15,371 bases of DNA from NCBI GenBank assembly GCA_031278595.1, contig JAITKE010000075.1, positions 1 to 15,371 of the forward strand, in the 5' to 3' direction. Below, in pieces: positions 7,589 to 13,846 of the stretch. The notes beneath the pieces were generated by a model, which was not told the DNA's origin, did no database searches, and saw nothing but the letters and a program-made list of their open reading frames with translations. The DNA comes from Puniceicoccales bacterium (GTDB lineage Bacteria > Verrucomicrobiota > Verrucomicrobiia > Opitutales > JAIRLG01). Positions within the stretch are counted from its first letter, which is position 1. The number at the start of each line of letters is the position of its first letter. The translations under genes and the position numbers were made by a program.

Positions 7589-7965
7589 CCCGTGCTTTTC
7601 GGAAAAAGCAGGACTGAGCTTTGAATTCCGGAGTCCCTTTCGCTTCCTTTTGGAGAAAACTGAATTCTTTGCCACTGCACCCTTTCTGAAGTCCGATGGG
7701 AAAGTCTTCTGCGGAAGATCCTCTGTTTCACCGCATATCTGGTTGTCTTCCTTTTTTGTTTTCGCCGCCGCCTTTGCGGGACAGGACAATGAAAGGAATT
7801 TTTCATTATCCTGCCCCGAGGCCCGCCCTGCGGGCGGGCCGGGCCCGAAGGGCCCCAAAGGCGGCGGCGAGTAGAAAGCACAGCGTTCCCAAGAAGCACA
7901 GTGTTTCCAAAGCATGAAAAACAAATTTGACAAAAATTTGACCTTTGCTGTCCTCCTGGTCCAGG
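7589..7965. other. Intergenic region between paralogues A and B
   Basis: No gene is supported. A hairpin TGCTTTT/AAAAGCA lies at about 7593-7610 without a T tract after it. Part of 7660-7730 (ACTGAATTC, then CTTCTGCGGAAG) resembles the stretch downstream of topB, suggesting that the flank was duplicated too. Element C2 follows, then two copies of an AAGCACAG-GTT-CCAA motif (about 7876 and 7894, period 18), then the start of leader copy 2. Confidence 0.6.
7762..7870. repeat. Multi-hairpin element C2
   Basis: The outer stem is 15 bp and perfect: TCGCCGCCGCCTTTG (7762-7776) with 7856-7870. Inside, in order: a long hairpin 7777-7818 (18 pairs with two mismatches), a GC hairpin GGCCCGCCC with TGC loop (7820-7840, 9 bp), and a short hairpin GGGCCC with GAA loop (7841-7855, 6 bp). 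Only A7819 is unpaired at the junction. A T-rich flank (CTTTTTTGTTTT) precedes it. The hairpin order is long-GC-short, the opposite of C3 and C5 relative to that flank. Confidence 0.85.
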
Positions 7966-8197
7966 ATGGAGGGATTTTCATCCGATGGTTTCATTCAAAA
8001 TAAGGGACATACTATGCTTCGTTCTGCCCTTCTCGCTGGATCGGTATCGTTAGTGGAGGGATTTTCATCCGAAGGTTTGAGTCAAGACAAGGGATATATT
8101 AAGTCGAAGTAAGGGATATACTATGTTTAAACATTCTGTTTTTCTGCGCCGGGTCGCTGTTGCTACCTGCGCCGTGCTCTGTCACTCGGGATACGGA
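7922..8197 (+). repeat. Duplicated leader plus signal-peptide segment, copy 2
   Basis: Second copy of the segment at 6785-7060. It ends in the codons for GYG of paralogue B's signal peptide. Its position directly after element C2 mirrors copy 1's position after C1, so the repeating unit appears to be element, leader, secreted gene. Confidence 0.9.
7966..8112 (+). CDS. Short upstream ORF in duplicated leader, copy 2 (48 codons)
   Basis: Same 48-codon ORF as at 6829-6975, with identical predicted peptide; the one base change in the ORF (TCGGTG to TCGGTA) is synonymous. Stop and downstream Shine-Dalgarno overlap in the same way, ahead of ATG 8123. Perfect peptide identity while the adjacent secreted proteins diverged is consistent with function, but could equally reflect recent gene conversion of the leader. 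Confidence 0.4.
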   Translation: MEGFSSDGFIQNKGHTMLRSALLAGSVSLVEGFSSEGLSQDKGYIKSK

Positions 8198-8704
8198 GAT
8201 GTCTGGACATTTTACGACTCTTCGTATACGTTTTGGTGGGATTTTGCGAGACATACTCCGGAGGGTCGGAAGGAGTTTGTGGGCCCTTTTCGACAGCAGG
8301 TGGAAAAGGAGTTGTCCAGTCTTGGGATAGAAATAAATAACGCATTATACTACGGCTGCAAAGATCGTGAGGTGAGAACCGATACAGTTCCTTTCAGAAT
8401 GCCACGGGATGATCTTCTAGGAGCTCCTGCAGACACGATCTATGCGGTGAAACTTATGGGGCAAAAAAAATGGTGGGCCTATCCGGATGATGGCAGGTAT
8501 CGATCCCAATGGCCCGAAGGCACTGTCTTGCCTGAAGGCTTCCGCGTCGGGTGCTGCGACCAAGATGGCATCGATGGAAATGCTCTAATCGATGTGGCCC
8601 ATCTGGGCACGACCGGTCAAGGGCCTACGGGAATCCTTGTCATTCCTCGCCCATTATCCGCTCCCACAGTCTGCGTCGTTCATTACCGCTTTTGGCGGCG
8701 CTGA
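8123..8704 (+). CDS. Secreted protein of unknown function, paralogue B
   Basis: A 193-residue paralogue of the protein at 6986-7588, with the same start context and nearly the same signal peptide (MFKHSVFLRRVAVATCAVLC, HSGYG). The mature part is only distantly similar; conserved islands are FWWDF, a PE followed by FRQQVEKE, IYAVKL, WPEGTVLPEGFR and GQGPTGILVIP, ending in YRFWRR. Two adjacent cysteines (GCCDQD) and further single cysteines occur in the mature domain, compatible with disulfides if exported. No known family is recognised. A hairpin with a T run follows at 8758-8776. The two genes look like a small secreted family that duplicated in tandem and then diverged. Confidence 0.75.
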   Translation: MFKHSVFLRRVAVATCAVLCHSGYGDVWTFYDSSYTFWWDFARHTPEGRKEFVGPFRQQVEKELSSLGIEINNALYYGCKDREVRTDTVPFRMPRDDLLGAPADTIYAVKLMGQKKWWAYPDDGRYRSQWPEGTVLPEGFRVGCCDQDGIDGNALIDVAHLGTTGQGPTGILVIPRPLSAPTVCVVHYRFWRR

Positions 8705-8757
8705 AAATTTCCAGGGAAGCCCTGCATCAGCTTCGCAAATAGGGGCGGACTTCGAAT

Positions 8758-8776
8758 GGCAGGATCTGCCTTTTTT
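8758..8776 (+). terminator. Intrinsic terminator after paralogue B
   Basis: GGCAG GAT CTGCC (8758-8770) forms a 5-bp stem with a three-base loop followed by six T and then ATTTTT. It is short but correctly placed between the accessory island and the rpmF operon. A second small hairpin, CAGGG AAG CCCTG, lies upstream at 8712-8724. Confidence 0.55.
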
Positions 8777-8856
8777 ATTTTTACAATAATTTCTTGACGC
8801 AGGGCCTCTTGGGCGCAGCGTGCAGAGGAGTATCCCGTTTGCAGTAGATTCCGAAA

Positions 8857-9039
8857 ATGGCCGTTCCAAAGCGCAAGCAGTCCAAGCAGAGAAGCCGCAA
8901 ACGCCGTGGGGCCAATCACTTCGCGATGCCGCAGTTCGCCAAGGATGCCCAGGACGGCAGCCTTTTTCTCCCCCATCACGTCCATCCGACGACGGGCCTC
9001 TATCGCGGTCGTCAGGTCATCGATCCCAAGGCGAGCTGA
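8857..9039 (+). CDS. rpmF: 50S ribosomal protein L32
   Basis: A 60-residue basic protein opening MAVPKRKQSKQRSRKRRG, the standard bacterial L32 start, and continuing to the TGLYRGRQVI end. L32 is a small component of the large ribosomal subunit. It has no cysteines, so it is the zinc-free form; many L32 proteins carry a Cys4 zinc site. It sits immediately upstream of plsX, a very common bacterial order. The frequent upstream partner YceD (DUF177) is missing; the secreted paralogues lie there instead. No good Shine-Dalgarno is close to ATG 8857; a GAGGAG about 29 bases upstream is too far. Confidence 0.93.
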   Translation: MAVPKRKQSKQRSRKRRGANHFAMPQFAKDAQDGSLFLPHHVHPTTGLYRGRQVIDPKAS

Positions 9040-9147
9040 GGGCGGCAGGCCCTTAGCACGGAGGATTGGAGATGAGTCTTTCCTTGCCGGACTGAGGGCA
9101 TTATGCGGTTGGAGCCCATGAAAATTTTTCTAGACTAGGGCATTACT

Positions 9148-10203
9148 GTGTCGGAAGTCTCTCCGTTCGTGCCCGCCGCCCATGGGGCCCTTGCCATCGA
9201 CATGATGGGCTCCGACCGAGGGCCGGAGGAGATATTCGAAGGCGTGCGCCTGGCACTCCGGAAGTTCCCGGACCTCGCCCCACTCATCCTGGTCGGCGAC
9301 GGGGACCAGCTCACGGCCCTCCTCGAAAAGCACCGGCTGGAAGATCATCCTCAGCTATCGGTCTTCCACACCTCACAGGTCATCGAGATGGATGACAAGC
9401 CGATTCAAAGCCTAAAGCAGAAGAAGGATGCCTCCATGATCCGAGCCATCGAGCTCATCCAGGCCGGTGCTGCGTCCGCCGTCCTGAGCTGTGGCAATAC
9501 CGGCAGCCTGATGGCCGGCAGCACGCTCAAGTTACGACCCATCGCCGGCATCGAGCGCCCCGCGCTGGCCAGCATCATCCCCTCCAGCGAGGGCCATTTC
9601 GTCCTGGCCGATGTGGGGGCCAATCCCCAACCGACCCCACTGCACATGGCGCACAACGCGCTGCTGGCCAGCGTCTACGGCCGGAAGGTGCTGAAGATCG
9701 CTGCGCCGCGGATCGGGTTGCTCAGCATCGGGACGGAAGAGGGCAAGGGGAACGAGCTCATCCAGAAGACCCACGAGAAGCTGAAGCAGCTGTCATCCTT
9801 CATCGACTACATCGGTCTCATCGAGGGCTTCCATCTCTTCGGCAGTGGCGTCGACGTCGTCCTCTGCGATGGTTTCACGGGCAATATCCTTCTGAAATCA
9901 CTGGAATCACTGGCCCTCTACCTCAGGAATTTTTCCAAAAAGGAATTTTCCAAAAATCCCCTGCGGCTCTTCGGTGCCCTCTGCGCCCGGGGGGCCTTTG
10001 AGGCCCTGAACGCCCGGATCAACGCCGAGATCTACGGCGGAGCTCCGCTCCTGGGTCTCAATGGTACCGTCTTCAAGGCCCACGGCTCCAGCCATGCCCG
10101 GGCCATCAGCCACGCCATCCACATGGCCTCCGACTTGTCCCGAATGGGTCTGCAGAACGACGAGATCGAGCTCCTCCAGCAGACGAAGGCCCTGCTGAAG
10201 TGA
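9148..10203 (+). CDS. plsX: Phosphate acyltransferase PlsX
   Basis: A 351-residue protein starting at GTG 9148 with AGGG seven bases upstream. PlsX makes acyl-phosphate from acyl-ACP, the first step of the PlsX/PlsY route to lysophosphatidic acid, as a peripheral membrane enzyme. Family signatures are ALAIDMMGSDRGPE near the start, VLSCGNTGSLMAGS, RPALASIIPS, LADVGANP, GLLSIGTEEGKGN, and VVLCDGFTGNILLKS followed by GGAPLLGLNG. The length is normal for the family. The upstream neighbour is rpmF and the downstream one is fabH, the classical phospholipid/fatty-acid cluster, but the 215-base gap to fabH is unusually long and filled by element C3. Confidence 0.95.
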   Translation: MSEVSPFVPAAHGALAIDMMGSDRGPEEIFEGVRLALRKFPDLAPLILVGDGDQLTALLEKHRLEDHPQLSVFHTSQVIEMDDKPIQSLKQKKDASMIRAIELIQAGAASAVLSCGNTGSLMAGSTLKLRPIAGIERPALASIIPSSEGHFVLADVGANPQPTPLHMAHNALLASVYGRKVLKIAAPRIGLLSIGTEEGKGNELIQKTHEKLKQLSSFIDYIGLIEGFHLFGSGVDVVLCDGFTGNILLKSLESLALYLRNFSKKEFSKNPLRLFGALCARGAFEALNARINAEIYGGAPLLGLNGTVFKAHGSSHARAISHAIHMASDLSRMGLQNDEIELLQQTKALLK

Positions 10204-10212
10204 TTTGTTTTT

Positions 10213-10308
10213 TGTTGGCTGGCTTTCGAGGCAAAGCCTCGGGCCCGCTGCGCGGGCCGCAAGGGGCCAATGGCGGCCGCCATTGGCCCCTTGCAAAGCC
10301 AGCCAACA
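10213..10308. repeat. Multi-hairpin element C3
   Basis: The outer stem is 14 bp and perfect: TGTTGGCTGGCTTT (10213-10226) with 10295-10308. Inside, with no unpaired junction base: CGAGGC/GCCTCG with AAA loop (10227-10241), GGCCCGC/GCGGGCC with TGC loop (10242-10258), and a 36-base perfect palindrome (10259-10294) centred on GCGGCCGC. The element begins about ten bases after the plsX stop and is preceded by a T run. If plsX and fabH are co-transcribed, it is inside the mRNA. Confidence 0.92.
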
Positions 10309-10330
10309 TACAGAGAATCCCAACACTCAG

Positions 10331-10410
10331 AAACCGCAGGACATAAAAACAACCCTCCGGAGACCACAGGACGTTAAAACTTGCCACGGGGCCCACAGGA
10401 GCTTCATAGG
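10331..10410 (+). repeat. Degenerate ~30-bp tandem repeat (tail of C3)
   Basis: Three units begin at about 10331, 10361 and 10390: AACCGCAGGACATAAAAAC, GACCACAGGACGTTAAAAC and GCCCACAGGAGCTTCATAG. The same core (ACCGCAGGA then AAAAAC) is found at 6749-6762 in the tail of C1. The rest of the plsX-fabH gap has no recognisable promoter. Confidence 0.65.
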
Positions 10411-10418
10411 TCCCGCAC

Positions 10419-11459
10419 ATGCCCATCTTCATCCGTGGAACAGGCGCCTGTTTGCCGGGAAAAGTCCTGACGAACGACGAGCTGTCCCGCCGAGTGGACA
10501 CGAACGACGAGTGGATTCGAACCCGCACCGGCATTCGGGAGAGGCGCATTGCGTCGGAGGAGGAGGCGAGCTCGGACCTCTGCTACCACGCTTCGCTCCG
10601 GGCCCTTGAAGCCGCCCGGCTCGGGCCGGAGACCATCGACCTGATCCTCGTCGCCACCATCACCCCCGACACGCCTTTTCCGGCGACGGCCTGTTACCTG
10701 CAGCAGCGCCTGGACTGCCGTCCCATTCCGGCTCTGGACCTCAACGCCGCCTGCTCGGGATTTCCCTATGGCCTGCACCTGGCCCGGCAGTGCCTGTCGG
10801 GCGACCCGCATTGTCGCCACATCCTCTTGGTCTGCGGAGATAAGATGTCCTCCGTCACCGACTGGCAGGATCGCAGCAGCTGCGTCCTTCTGGGCGATGG
10901 AGCCGGAGCCGTCATCGTCGGCCGCCCGGAGGATTCGGCGGAAGATGGCCACCCGGAAAACTCGGCAGGAAAGTCCTCTTCTGAGGGGCTGAGATTACGG
11001 ATCATCGATGTGCTCCTCGGCGCCGACGGCCGTGGGGCCGACCTGATCCTCATGCCCGCCGGAGGTTCCCGCCGACCGGCCTCGCCCCAAACCCTGGAGC
11101 AGCGTGAGCACTTTTTCCGCATGGATGGGAGGAGGGTTTTTCGGGAATCGGTTCAGGTCATGGGCGAATGCGCGGAGGAAATCCTGCGGCGCAATGGATT
11201 GAGCGCCGGTGAAATCGATCACCTCATCCCGCACCAGGCCAACATCCGGATCATCGACGCGGTTGCCCAGCGCCTGCAAATCCCGCCGGACCGAGTCGCC
11301 ATTACCCTGGATCGCTACGGCAATACCTCCGGCGCCACCATCCCCATCGCCCTCGACGAGGCCCTTCGGGCTGGGAGGATTGCCCGGGGGGAAAAGCTCC
11401 TGACCCTCGCCTTCGGCGCCGGGTTGACATGGGGCGCCGCCCTTCTTCAATCCGAGTAG
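10419..11459 (+). CDS. fabH: 3-oxoacyl-ACP synthase III (FabH)
   Basis: A 346-residue condensing enzyme that starts fatty-acid synthesis by joining acyl-CoA (usually acetyl-CoA) to malonyl-ACP. The catalytic triad is visible: Cys112 in NAACSGF, His272 in PHQAN and Asn302 in GNTSGA. The N-terminal TNDEWIRTRTGIRERR motif is typical. Between about residues 168 and 190 there is a polar Ser/Glu/Gly-rich insertion (EDSAEDGHPENSAGKSSSEG), which makes the protein longer than the roughly 315-330 usual residues. The last codons (LLQSE) are themselves the first unit of a degenerate tandem repeat running into the intergenic region. It follows plsX in the same direction. Only a weak Shine-Dalgarno precedes ATG 10419. 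Confidence 0.95.
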   Translation: MPIFIRGTGACLPGKVLTNDELSRRVDTNDEWIRTRTGIRERRIASEEEASSDLCYHASLRALEAARLGPETIDLILVATITPDTPFPATACYLQQRLDCRPIPALDLNAACSGFPYGLHLARQCLSGDPHCRHILLVCGDKMSSVTDWQDRSSCVLLGDGAGAVIVGRPEDSAEDGHPENSAGKSSSEGLRLRIIDVLLGADGRGADLILMPAGGSRRPASPQTLEQREHFFRMDGRRVFRESVQVMGECAEEILRRNGLSAGEIDHLIPHQANIRIIDAVAQRLQIPPDRVAITLDRYGNTSGATIPIALDEALRAGRIARGEKLLTLAFGAGLTWGAALLQSE

Positions 11460-11556
11460 AACAACAGAATCTTCAATCTGAATATAGAACCTTCAATTCG
11501 AACAGAGAGACAGAATCTTCAGCCTGAGTATTAATAAAACCTTTAATCCGAATAGA
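11445..11556 (+). repeat. Degenerate tandem repeat spanning the fabH stop and the downstream gap
   Basis: Five units with core CTTCAATCYGAATA start at 11445, 11471, 11491, 11517 and 11541 (spacing 26, 20, 26, 24). The first unit is coding and contains the fabH stop codon; the others fill the gap to the TPR gene. The linkers are also alike (AGAA or TAAAAC before each CTTC). No hairpin or terminator is seen here. Confidence 0.75.
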
Positions 11557-11566
11557 AAAATATCTT

Positions 11567-12889
11567 ATGCGAGCCCTCTCTTCCGTTTTCATCGGCCTCG
11601 GCCTTTTGGCCCTCATCCACGACTCTGAGGCGCGTCCCCGCTTTGGGGCACAGCGGCGAACCGGAGGGGCCGAACGCAGCCGGCAGGTTTTTACCGATGC
11701 GGCCGAACGGGAAGAAAATCTGCGGAAGAGCTATGAGGAGGCCTGTGGCCTCCAGGAACGGGGAGAGGCGCGCCGCGCACGTCGCCTGTTCCAGCAGCTG
11801 GAAAATGCCCGCGATGCGACCTGGTCGCCGCTGGCGCTGTGGCAAATCGCCTCGATCTACGAGGTTTCGCACCAATACCTCTACGCCGTCAATCAGCTCA
11901 GAAAGATACTGGACCAGTACCCGGACTACGAGTATTTCAACGATGTTGTCGAACGGATCTTTCAAATCGCCGCCCAACTGCAGTCCGGCCAAAGGCCTCA
12001 CTATTTCGGCCTCATCCCGGGATTTCGGGACCCCAAATCCGCCATCGATTTTTATCAAAATGTCGTCCAGCGGGCACCCTCATCACCCTGGTCGGCGCAG
12101 GCCCTTCTGTGCATCGCCCAGATCGAGAGGGAGCAGAAGCGTCCTCACAAGGCCATCGAAGCCCTCGACCGGCTGATGGATCGCTATCCCCAGTCTGCGC
12201 TCGCCCCGGAGGCCTATCTTTTCACGGCGGAGATCTACGAAAGCCTCGTCCTTTCGCCGGAGTACGACCAGGGTGCGCTGGGGGAAGCTTTAAGCTACTA
12301 CGAGGACTTCAGTTTCCTCTTTCCGGAGCACGAGAAATGCCGCTGGGCCCAGGGACAGATCGCGCACCTCAAGGCCTCGCTGGCCCGGGCCAAGATTCAC
12401 ATGGGAGATTTTTATTACTTTTCCCAGAACAACTGGCCGGCGGCCGACCTGCTCTACGGCGAAGCCCTGGTTCTCCACCCCTCGCGGGAAATCGTCGAGG
12501 AAATTGAAACCAAGCGCCAGTGGCTCCGCCAGGGCCAGTCGGCCCCGAAGTCCCCCGTCGACTTCCTCTTCGATTTCCGTGAGCAAGATGCGAAAAATCA
12601 GCGCTGGTTGGCTTCGCTTTCCCCCTCTGCTTCTCCAAAAAATCCCGATGATAGTACCCAAAATCTCGATGGCGAAACCAGAGGTCCCGATGACGGCCCT
12701 TTGCTAGCCCCAGAAGGTTCCAGCACGCCCTCTTCTCAAGAACGGACGGGGAAAAGCAGAACCAATACCGGTCTTTCCCGCCGATTGAGGGAGAAGAAGC
12801 CGGAGGATTTTTTGCCGCCCTCCGCCGACTCGACCGGCCCGGCTCTGGATCTTAAGCCGACCCAGGTGCAGCTGAGCTCGGGATTCTGA
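11567..12889 (+). CDS. Exported TPR protein, BamD-like
   Basis: A 440-residue protein. Residues 1 to about 23 (MRALSSVFIGLGLLALIHDSEA) form a signal peptide, apparently without a lipobox cysteine. Residues about 45-320 are tetratricopeptide-like helices: a first pair around EEACGLQERGEARRARRLFQ, then ALWQIASIYEVSHQYLYAVN, ALLCIAQIEREQKRPHKAIE, APEAYLFTAEIYESL, and AKIHMGDFYYFSQNNWPAAD. This pattern resembles BamD/YfiO, the periplasmic TPR lipoprotein of the outer-membrane beta-barrel assembly machine. The C-terminal 110 residues are polar, Ser/Pro-rich and probably disordered, which BamD lacks. Its neighbour, an LptE-like lipoprotein 32 bases downstream, fits an envelope role. Another TPR scaffold is possible, so no symbol is given. 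Confidence 0.75.
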   Translation: MRALSSVFIGLGLLALIHDSEARPRFGAQRRTGGAERSRQVFTDAAEREENLRKSYEEACGLQERGEARRARRLFQQLENARDATWSPLALWQIASIYEVSHQYLYAVNQLRKILDQYPDYEYFNDVVERIFQIAAQLQSGQRPHYFGLIPGFRDPKSAIDFYQNVVQRAPSSPWSAQALLCIAQIEREQKRPHKAIEALDRLMDRYPQSALAPEAYLFTAEIYESLVLSPEYDQGALGEALSYYEDFSFLFPEHEKCRWAQGQIAHLKASLARAKIHMGDFYYFSQNNWPAADLLYGEALVLHPSREIVEEIETKRQWLRQGQSAPKSPVDFLFDFREQDAKNQRWLASLSPSASPKNPDDSTQNLDGETRGPDDGPLLAPEGSSTPSSQERTGKSRTNTGLSRRLREKKPEDFLPPSADSTGPALDLKPTQVQLSSGF

Positions 12890-12921
12890 GCCTTCCATTG
12901 AATAGAGGAATTTCATCGAAA

Positions 12922-13485
12922 ATGAAGGGACGATTTTTCGGACTCTGCGCCCTGGGCTCCTCGCTTCTGCTCTCCGGCTGCGCCTACCGAATGGGTACGG
13001 AGCCCCCAGGTTCTTCTTGGGGAATTTCCAGAAAAACCGTCCACATCGCCCTCGCGCCGGTGCGGAACCTATCCCTTGCCCCCCAAGCCGAGGGCATTCT
13101 TACCGAGCAGCTGCACCGCTATTTTCTCTGCACGCCCGGGTTTAAGCTGGTGAAGGAATCTCGGGCCGACGTCGTTTTGGAAGTCACTCTGGAGTCCTTC
13201 GACACCCACCTGGAAAGCCAGCAGGACAATCGGCCCCAGTCGATAAAGCTGTCCCTGAAGGCCTCGGCCTCTCTCCGGGACGCGAAGAGCAACAGCTACC
13301 TCATCAAAAACCTGGCCATTGGCGCCGAGGCGTACAGCGAAGTTTCCGAAACCGAGGATGTCTATTACAGCGACCCTCCTCTCTTGGCACGGGATTTGGC
13401 CGAGCAGGTCGGCCGCGCGGTGACCCATCCGTGGCCTTTGCAAGAAGCTCAGAAAAAACAGAGCACCCAGGCGCCATCCCCCTAG
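12922..13485 (+). CDS. lptE: LptE-like outer-membrane lipoprotein
   Basis: A 187-residue lipoprotein: MKGRFFGLCALGSSLLLSGC gives a short basic start, a hydrophobic core and a lipobox LSGC with the lipidated cysteine at residue 20. The mature part (KTVHIALAPVRNLSLAPQAE, ILTEQLHRYF, a D-VLEVTLESF strand, and LARDLAEQVGRAV near the end) follows the layout of the LptE / LPS-assembly lipoprotein family, which plugs the LptD barrel and helps insert lipopolysaccharide. ATG 12922 is preferred, with AGAGGAA 11 bases upstream; a TTG at 12898 is possible but would spoil the signal peptide. It probably forms an operon with the TPR gene. Family assignment rests on pattern and context, so another assembly lipoprotein cannot be excluded. 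Confidence 0.65.
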   Translation: MKGRFFGLCALGSSLLLSGCAYRMGTEPPGSSWGISRKTVHIALAPVRNLSLAPQAEGILTEQLHRYFLCTPGFKLVKESRADVVLEVTLESFDTHLESQQDNRPQSIKLSLKASASLRDAKSNSYLIKNLAIGAEAYSEVSETEDVYYSDPPLLARDLAEQVGRAVTHPWPLQEAQKKQSTQAPSP

Positions 13486-13846
13486 CCGATTCCTCCTCCC
13501 CTTCGTCCACTCTCTCCCCATCTTTCGTTCGCAACGTCGGGAGGGAGGTTTAAAGGCTTCGCACCCCCTCCGGTGGCTGAAGGGCTTTGTTTCCTTCGGA
13601 GGAATTAAAAGCTTCGTCTCCTCCGCCGTTTCCTCCGCTGTCTTTGCAAGGGGAGAAAAAGGAAAATTTTTTCCTTTTTCTCCCCTTGCGGCCCGCGCAG
13701 CTGGCCGGATTCCGACGGAATCCAAAGACAGCGGAGGAAAGAGACAGCGGAGGGGAAAAGCAGAGGGAAGAGGAAAAAGAAAGAAGACGGAGGAAAACAA
13801 CAGGCAGCCATTGCCAAATCCCGGGGTTTAGCTTGGATGAGTTTCC
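13486..13846. other. Intergenic region lptE-prmA, repeat-rich
   Basis: No gene is supported. A direct repeat with GGAGG, TTAAA and GCTTCG ending CCTCCG occurs at 13541-13569 and 13598-13627, each copy able to fold GGAGG on CCTCC. Element C4 follows at 13629-13740. After it the motif GACAGCGGAGG recurs immediately (13743-13753), and a purine-rich stretch runs to about 13800. GGATGA just before ATG 13847 can serve as prmA ribosome site. Confidence 0.65.
13629..13740. repeat. Multi-hairpin element C4
   Basis: The outer stem is 18 bp and perfect (TTTCCTCCGCTGTCTTTG, 13629-13646, with 13723-13740). Inside, with no unpaired junction base: a 21-bp perfect hairpin with a TT centre (13646-13689), GGCCCGC/GCTGGCC with GCA loop and one mismatch (13690-13706), and GGATTCC/GGAATCC with GAC loop (13707-13723). 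One G-C pair at the junction is shared between outer and inner stems. The order long-GC-short, plus a CCACCGGAGG-like tail motif on the left when read in reverse, suggests that the whole element is inverted relative to C3 and C5. Confidence 0.92.

Noticed and set aside
9109..9136. Promoter for plsX (TTGGAG, 16 bases, TAGACT)
   Set aside because: It would start the transcript at or after the good AGGG ribosome site at 9137-9140, so the two signals conflict.
10213..10308. Integron attC site reading of C3 (outer arm GTTGGCT and AGCCAAC)
   Set aside because: The ends do not fit the GTTRRRY/RYYYAAC core exactly, the other copies have unrelated outer arms, and no integrase or cassette structure is present.
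13629..13740. Simple rho-independent terminator
   Set aside because: There is no T tract after the stem, and the structure has four stems; T runs, where present in the family, lie upstream rather than downstream.
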